32,226 bases of DNA from Jimgerdemannia flammicorona (taxonomy: Eukaryota > Mucoromycota > Endogonomycetes > Endogonales > Endogonaceae). Below the pieces are notes generated by a model. It saw nothing but the letters and a program-made list of their open reading frames with translations. It was not told the origin of the DNA and made no database searches. The stretch is taken from positions 1 to 32,226 of the forward strand of contig RBNI01000390.1 of assembly GCA_003990745.1 (NCBI GenBank), in the 5' to 3' direction. Of the stretch, positions 27,431 to 32,226 are shown in pieces. Position 1 is the stretch's first letter. Each line of letters opens with the position of its first letter. The translations under genes were made by a program, and so were the position numbers.

Positions 27431-29128
27431 AGAGAGAATGGCATCTAGTCTGGATAGTTGATTGAGACTGGGAAAGGCATCAATGGCTTCAGTTGGAAGA
27501 CAGAGAGGGGCTCCCATGGAAGGGTTGGGCAGTGAGGGGGGGGGGGGAAGTAGGTGTTGGAGATATGACTACTAATAGAGCTGTAACTGGAGATCTGAAA
27601 AAAAATCCAGATATGACAGGGGGAGGGCATGAGGCCCAGGGATCTGGCAGATGGCATGACTGGTATGGTGTCAGTACTATTACTCAAAAAGTCAAGATTA
27701 GAATTTGTCATCACATTGTACTTCTGAGGCTTAGTGGTAACTGTAAGGATGATTTTGGGACTGGTAATACAGGAGGTGAAGGGGATGGCTTCAGTGAAGT
27801 TCTTGAAGGGAAAAAAAGGGGTTGGGGTTGGATTTGAGGAAGAGATATCATTGTTGGAGACTATGGAGAAGGAGGTAGTGGTGGGCAGAGTAGTAGTCCC
27901 TATGGCCAAGTACATATACTGAGACCCCTGAGTGGTGCAGTTGATAGTATTGGATCTTTCTATAGTGTTGAGGGAGAAGGCCAGGGAGTTGATTGTAGAG
28001 ATGATTAAGGAATATGAGGAAATTATAGAGATTGGGTTCAGAGTCTGGGAGGGTACTGAACTCTGAATGAGAGATATTGATGTCAGGGTGAGGCTGGCTG
28101 AGAGGGAGAATACCAGAAAGGCAAGGAATTAGCCAGCAACCCTTAAGTGGGGTTCAGTTGAATGTAAGGTTTTGCAGGTAAAGAGGATGTCAGAGAAAGA
28201 GAAGGGCTTACTAGAGGCTCTTGAGGATCTGGCAAGAGCAGTGGAGAGGAGGAGATTGACTTGGAAGAAGTATGAAGTCAAGACAGTAGTGGAGATTATA
28301 GATGAAAAGAAGATCAGGATAGACTAGGTGGTCTGGGAGAAGATATAGGGGAGGCAAATCCAGAAGGAGCTGTTGAAGAAGTTGAGAGAGAGTGTGGCAG
28401 GCAGTAGTATAGGAGAAGGAGGTACCAGACTGATGGAGAGTACTTGGGCAGGAGAGTGCAGGATGGCCCAAGATGTGGCCCAGGGCAGATCAAGCAAGGA
28501 GGGACTGGGTGGCATAGTGGAGGATGCCAAAATGGATGAGGAAGTCCACCCTCAGTATGGTGTCCTGAGTGGGGCAGGTGGAGAGGAGGAACTACTGGAT
28601 GTATTGGAAGAGGAGTGGGATGAGTCAGGGAGGAGGAGTGTCTTGGTGGACTCTGTGGTAGAGGTTGAAGGAGTTATCCAGGGTGTTGCTGAGGTGGTGG
28701 ATGAAGAGAAGTGACTGTAGAAGACTCTGGAAGGGGTAGCAGCTGAGGAGCTGGGGGGAGAGGACTTTCAGGTCCTAAGTGATAGGTATTGAGAGGAAAT
28801 TCTCCATAGGGAGGAGGTGCCAAGAAAGATTAGAAATGAGATCCTGGCAGTGCTCTTAGAATTAGAGAAATATCAAGTAGATGATCAGAGAGAGGAGGCC
28901 CTTTGAGATATTGTAAATGACTGAGTAGTATACTTATATAATTCAAGGAAGGGGTTGGAGAAGTGAAGAGTGGTATACACAGATTATCAGGTAGAAATGG
29001 AGGTTGTAGATAGAGTAGAGTATCAGGAAATCTTAGAAGCACTGAATGCTCAGGCTGTAGTAGAGGGTGAGTTGGAGGTAGAGCAGTACTTAGATCTTGC
29101 TGGAGATGAGATGAGCATGGAATTCTAG
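27430..29128 (+). pseudogene. LINE ORF1-like region
   Basis: From about 27734 one plus frame stays largely readable, with point stops, to TAG at 29126-29128. It is rich in Glu, Lys, Arg and Val, with coiled-coil-like runs such as REKARELIVEMIKEYEEII and LLEALEDLARAVERRRLTW. That is common in LINE ORF1 products, which bind element RNA. I see no CCHC knuckle. A G12 tract at 27536-27547 may have shifted the upstream frame. It ends 31 bases before the endonuclease ATG, the usual ORF1/ORF2 layout. The long minus-strand ORFs here are Pro/Ser/Leu-rich mirrors of the GA-rich strand. Confidence 0.45.
27536..27547. repeat. Homopolymer tract, 12 G
   Basis: A run of 12 G within the ORF1 region, a likely slippage site. 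Confidence 0.85.
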
Positions 29129-29159
29129 ACTGGGCTCTCAATATCAAACATTATTCATT

Positions 29160-30625
29160 ATGAACAGTATAACTAGAATCTTTTCTTTGAATGTAAATGG
29201 GTTGAGGGGAGTAGTATAGCAGAGGAATATATTTGGCTGGTTGAAGGAACTGAATGCAGATCTCTTCTTACTGTAGGATTTACAGTATGAAGTAGATATA
29301 GACTTACAGGACTGGACTAGAGAATGGGGTGGAGCAGCTATGTGGACTGAGTGGGTGGGCATTCTGGTTTGAAAGGGGATGGGAGACATTGAGGATATTG
29401 GACATTGGGGGAGTAGGTTGGTATGGGGAGTATGGAAGAGGCCTGGGTAGAACCCTTTGACTGTTGAGTTGTGTTATTGCCTGGCTGAGAGGGAGGAATA
29501 TGCAGATTGGATCAGAGACTTGAGAGAGGCTAGTGTTATGAGTGAGACAGAGATTGATTGCCTGGGGGGTGATTTCAACATAGTATATAATAATAGAGTG
29601 GACAGGACTGATGATGGGAGAGGAATGAGAGGCAGAAGTGGTGGGTTGGACAATTGGATAGAGATTGAGAGGTTGAGCTCCTTGGTTGACTCAGGGGAAC
29701 AGTTTTGGGTAGAGTGCTGAATTTATACTTACTGGATGGATCCAGGATTGACTGGGTATTGACAGCAGAGTGCTGGGGAGTAAATGTCTGAGACACATTA
29801 GAGGTGATTTGGTGCCTGTGGTCAGATCACTGGGGTCTGATAGGAAGTGGGAGAATTGGGGGAAGTGGAGATAGGCCTGGACATTGGCAACTGAATTCTT
29901 CTTTATTGGAAGATGGTTCCTTATGGATGGACTAGGAGGTGGAAGTTATTGTGAAGATTGGTAGATGGTGGGAACAGGGATTGGTGATTGGGGATTACTA
30001 GTGATAGCTGAAATTAAGTGCTCAGAGGTACTGGAGGGAGACAGAGAAAGAAAGGAGTGTTCAGCAGCAGCAGTAGGTACTATGGGCTTCACAGAGATTG
30101 GTGGCACTTCTGGAGAGATGAGTGGGATTGCTGGAGGATAGGGGTAGCCAATTGGTGAATTCTGTAGATATAAAAAGAAGTTGATGAGCTAAAGAAAGTG
30201 TTATAAATAGAGAAAGAGGTTCAGCTGAAGAGGATGGTGGTGAGGTTGCAGTGGCAGGGGTTGGAGAAGAGAGAGAGACTCACCAGATTTCTTTTATAGT
30301 TGCTCCAAGCTTAGAGAATCAGATAGCAGTGAGATGGTATTTTGGATGAGAATGGAGAGATGGTGGCAGGGACTCCTAAGATTTTGGAATTGCTGAGGAC
30401 TTGCTGGGGGAATTTATAGAGTGATGATAAAGGGGGTGGGGATGCTCTGAACATTGAATAGTAGTTGGAGGATTGGCATCCAGACCCAGCTCTGGGCCTG
30501 GAGATATTGGAAGATCTAGTGTGGGGAGAGGAAGTATACAAGGTCTTGGCTTCAACAAGTAAGAGGATAGCTCCAGAAGAGGATGGGCTTCTCTGGAATT
30601 TTTGGAAGAAGATGACTAGAGTGGA
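29160..30625 (+). pseudogene. LINE ORF2: AP endonuclease and start of RT, truncated
   Basis: ATG at 29160 begins an apurinic-type endonuclease, which nicks target DNA for target-primed reverse transcription. Motifs are IFSLNVNGLRG, WLKELNADLFLL with a TAG then DLQ (Gln-Glu region degraded), LGGDFNIVYNN at about 29562-29590, SRIDWVLTAECWG near 29750, and WSDHWGLIG with SDH at 29822-29830. A one-base frame change falls between GDFN and SDH. Downstream the reading reaches STSKRIAPEEDGLLWNFWKK near 30555-30610, which fits the opening K..SPG.DGLP.EFYK of LINE RT. The gene stops where a gypsy LTR fragment begins at 30626. The YADD box and RNase H are absent. Confidence 0.8.
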
Positions 30626-31044
30626 TATAAGAGGGTTGCTTTTTAGGATAACCATTATGTAGTTCTGAAAGAGTTTTCTGGAAGTTCTGGATATTCTAGA
30701 AGACTGTTTTCTTATGGTCAAGATCAATTTCATATGGAGTACATCCTCTATACTTATTGATTTCAAGATCAGGTTGATGTCTCAACCAAAGTCCTTTTTC
30801 AGACTAGTTCTGAATGTTCAGGATTTTCCATATTTCAGAAAGTTCAAGAAACTAAGACCAGCTTAGTTGAATTGGCATATTGCTACAGACAATACCCAAT
30901 TAGGAAATTTCATGATGGGGTTAGGAGTGGGACCTAATAGAGAGTGGATTTACTTAAGAGTAATTTGTGGGTTATTAAATAGGTTTATTTGCTATTCATG
31001 ATATTGCTATACTAGGAGTAGTTGTGTAAAGGGAGATTGTGGGG
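30626..31044 (-). repeat. Fragment of a G1-family LTR
   Basis: TATAAGAGGGTTGC (first G lost to A) begins a 420-bp match to 2993-3412 and 11623-12042, ending at GATTGTGGGG. It is the U5-side end only; the LTR ORF and promoters are missing. It breaks the LINE RT. There is no matching second end, so it is a truncated remnant and not a clean solo LTR. Confidence 0.82.
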
Positions 31045-32226
31045 CAGGCCCCTTTCTCTGCTACCTTACTAGTCACAAGGTTTGGTAGGCAATCTTTCGA
31101 GTTCCCTTTCCCCTATTCTTACCCCCTCTACCTCAGGTTGGTTTGCTGTACCTGTATGGGCATGGTGGGAGGAGGGCAATGGTGATGAGTTGCTCCTTTA
31201 TTGGTGTCAGATCGGTATCTTCTCTACTTTTTTGCAGTTTCTGCCTTTGGCTGCATCTGGAGTGCATCCATTTTGGTGCAGTGCCTTCTTCCTTTTGCTG
31301 TCATCAACAAGGTACTGCCTCAGTGCATCATGGGTTATATAGGGAGTTGGCTGACCTTGGGTGTCAAGTGCTCAGTGTAGGTTACCTGCAGGTCCTCAGT
31401 GCCTGTGGTGGGGCCCTCTGGCTTTGGTGAGCTTCCCAGTGAGTGCAGTTCTGGCATAGGTGACTGTTTTTTGGGTATTGTCAGGATGGGAGGAGAGATG
31501 GCCATTATAGATAGGAGGATGGGTGATAATGGTGAACCAGTGGGGTGCCAGGCTGGGGGCAGTCATCAGAGCTGGGGCAGACAATATTTTGGTGGAGCCT
31601 TTTGATTGGCTAGTGGGGGGTAGGGTGGTGTAGGGGCCGGTGTCCTGGCTGTACCCAACTGGAACTAGGAGCTGACATGGCAATGCAATTGAGGCCTACA
31701 GGCTTGGGGGTAGGACCTTCCTCATTTGGCAGTACCCAACTGGAACTGAGAGCTGATATGGCAATGTAATCGAGATCTGCAGGCTCAGAGAGTGGGAGTG
31801 GGGTCTTTTTAGGCCCTAGCCCATGTGTAAGTCCTTTGAGGAAGGTGCTACATATAAGTCCTTTACTCACTCACTTTGAATCTACTTTGCTCTCTATTGG
31901 TTGGTTGGGGGATTTTCTTTTACCTTAGGCTTTCTTTTGGAGTTCAGGGGGCTATTCTTTATTCAGTCTCAGTGCTACTAGATCTGACGTATAGGTGTGC
32001 TCTCACATGTAAATGATGATCCAGCCCTGGTGAGCAGACAAGTCTAGTCTATATTATGGGGGTCAATGTAGCCAGTGTTCAACAGACATAGCTGGAGTGG
32101 TGGGACTGCTGGACAATTTAGTAGCCTAGATTAATGGGGGGATATTGTTCAGTGGGTGGTGGGGGAGGGTTTTGGCCTATATAGTCTAGGTTCCCTTCTA
32201 ATAAAAATCTGCAGAACTATGAGTCT
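31045..32226. other. G-rich sequence, no recognised gene
   Basis: Composition changes abruptly to G/T-rich. ORFs on both strands are short and overlap each other without family motifs. ACATATAAGTCC at about 31849 and CCTATATAGTC near 32177 are TATA-like, and AATAAAAAT at about 32200 is a possible polyadenylation signal. Part of an LTR or another element's untranslated region is possible. Confidence 0.35.
31651..31805. repeat. Tandem repeat, two copies, period 81 bp
   Basis: GTACCCAACTGGAACTAGGA at 31651 recurs as GTACCCAACTGGAACTGAGA at 31732. The following GCTGACATGGCAATGCAATT / GCTGATATGGCAATGTAATC also repeats. Differences are transitions. Confidence 0.8.

Noticed and set aside
27445..28714. 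Long minus-strand ORFs rich in Pro, Ser and Leu
   Set aside because: They mirror a GA-rich plus strand. The endonuclease and RT start of the LINE are on the plus strand, and the ORF1-like frame runs into them.
1..32226. tRNA, rRNA, CRISPR arrays or host protein genes
   Set aside because: No cloverleaf, rRNA-like segment, regular spacer array or intron-bearing host-like coding region was seen on either strand. A computed scan was not possible here.

Overview
This window reads as a stack of decayed retrotransposons from a filamentous fungus, most likely an ascomycete (inference). I see no host gene, tRNA, rRNA or CRISPR array. The grounds are chromodomain Ty3/gypsy elements, a DIRS-type element and a LINE, all carrying a dense load of C-to-T and G-to-A transitions. 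In-frame stops sit where Gln, Trp or Arg codons are expected (CAG to TAG, TGG to TAG, CGA to TGA). This is the footprint of repeat-induced point mutation or 5-methylcytosine deamination in CpA and CpG contexts. I cannot name the species; a TE-rich, CpG-depleted genome such as a Pezizomycete is only a guess.

Layout. (1) 115-2034: a 1.6-kb LTR plus the start of gag from Ty3/gypsy 'family A', followed by unrecognised debris and an integrase scrap. (2) 2798-2992 and 13702-14218: one older chromodomain gypsy ('B', minus strand), split by (3) a complete Ty3/gypsy element, 'G1', at 2993-13696 on the minus strand. G1 has 2.1-kb LTRs (TGTAAG...CTTACA), a 5-bp target duplication ATAAT, a polypurine tract, and a single-frame gag-dUTPase-protease-RT-RNase H-integrase-chromodomain polyprotein. 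(4) 14219-26501: a second family A element on the plus strand, with a truncated 5' LTR, gag, protease, dUTPase, RT, RNase H, integrase and a full 3' LTR. Its gag is split by (5) a DIRS-order tyrosine-recombinase retrotransposon at 15033-19800 on the minus strand. That element has inverted terminal repeats, an internal complementary region, RT, RNase H, an NPPW methyltransferase domain and a tyrosine recombinase. (6) 26502-27400: AT-rich spacer with a T35 tract and a two-copy repeat. (7) about 27430-30625: a LINE (ORF1, endonuclease, start of RT), cut by (8) a fragment of a G1-family LTR at 30626-31044. (9) 31045-32226: a different, G-rich sequence with an 81-bp tandem repeat and no recognised gene.

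Two features stand out. First, the LTRs of both gypsy families carry a sense-strand ORF of about 280-365 codons. Each is preceded by a TATA box 70-90 bp upstream of its ATG and followed by a second TATA box (TATAAATACC in both families) that would drive gag-pol. Each LTR therefore looks like a small gene plus a retroelement promoter. Second, both families encode a dUTPase, but on opposite sides of the protease: before it in G1, after it in family A. A conserved Cys/His module lies between dUTPase and protease in each.

Order of events inferred from nesting: the family A and B elements came first. DIRS then entered family A gag, and G1 entered the chromodomain of B. G1 retains the most CpG and the most open frame, so it is probably the youngest.
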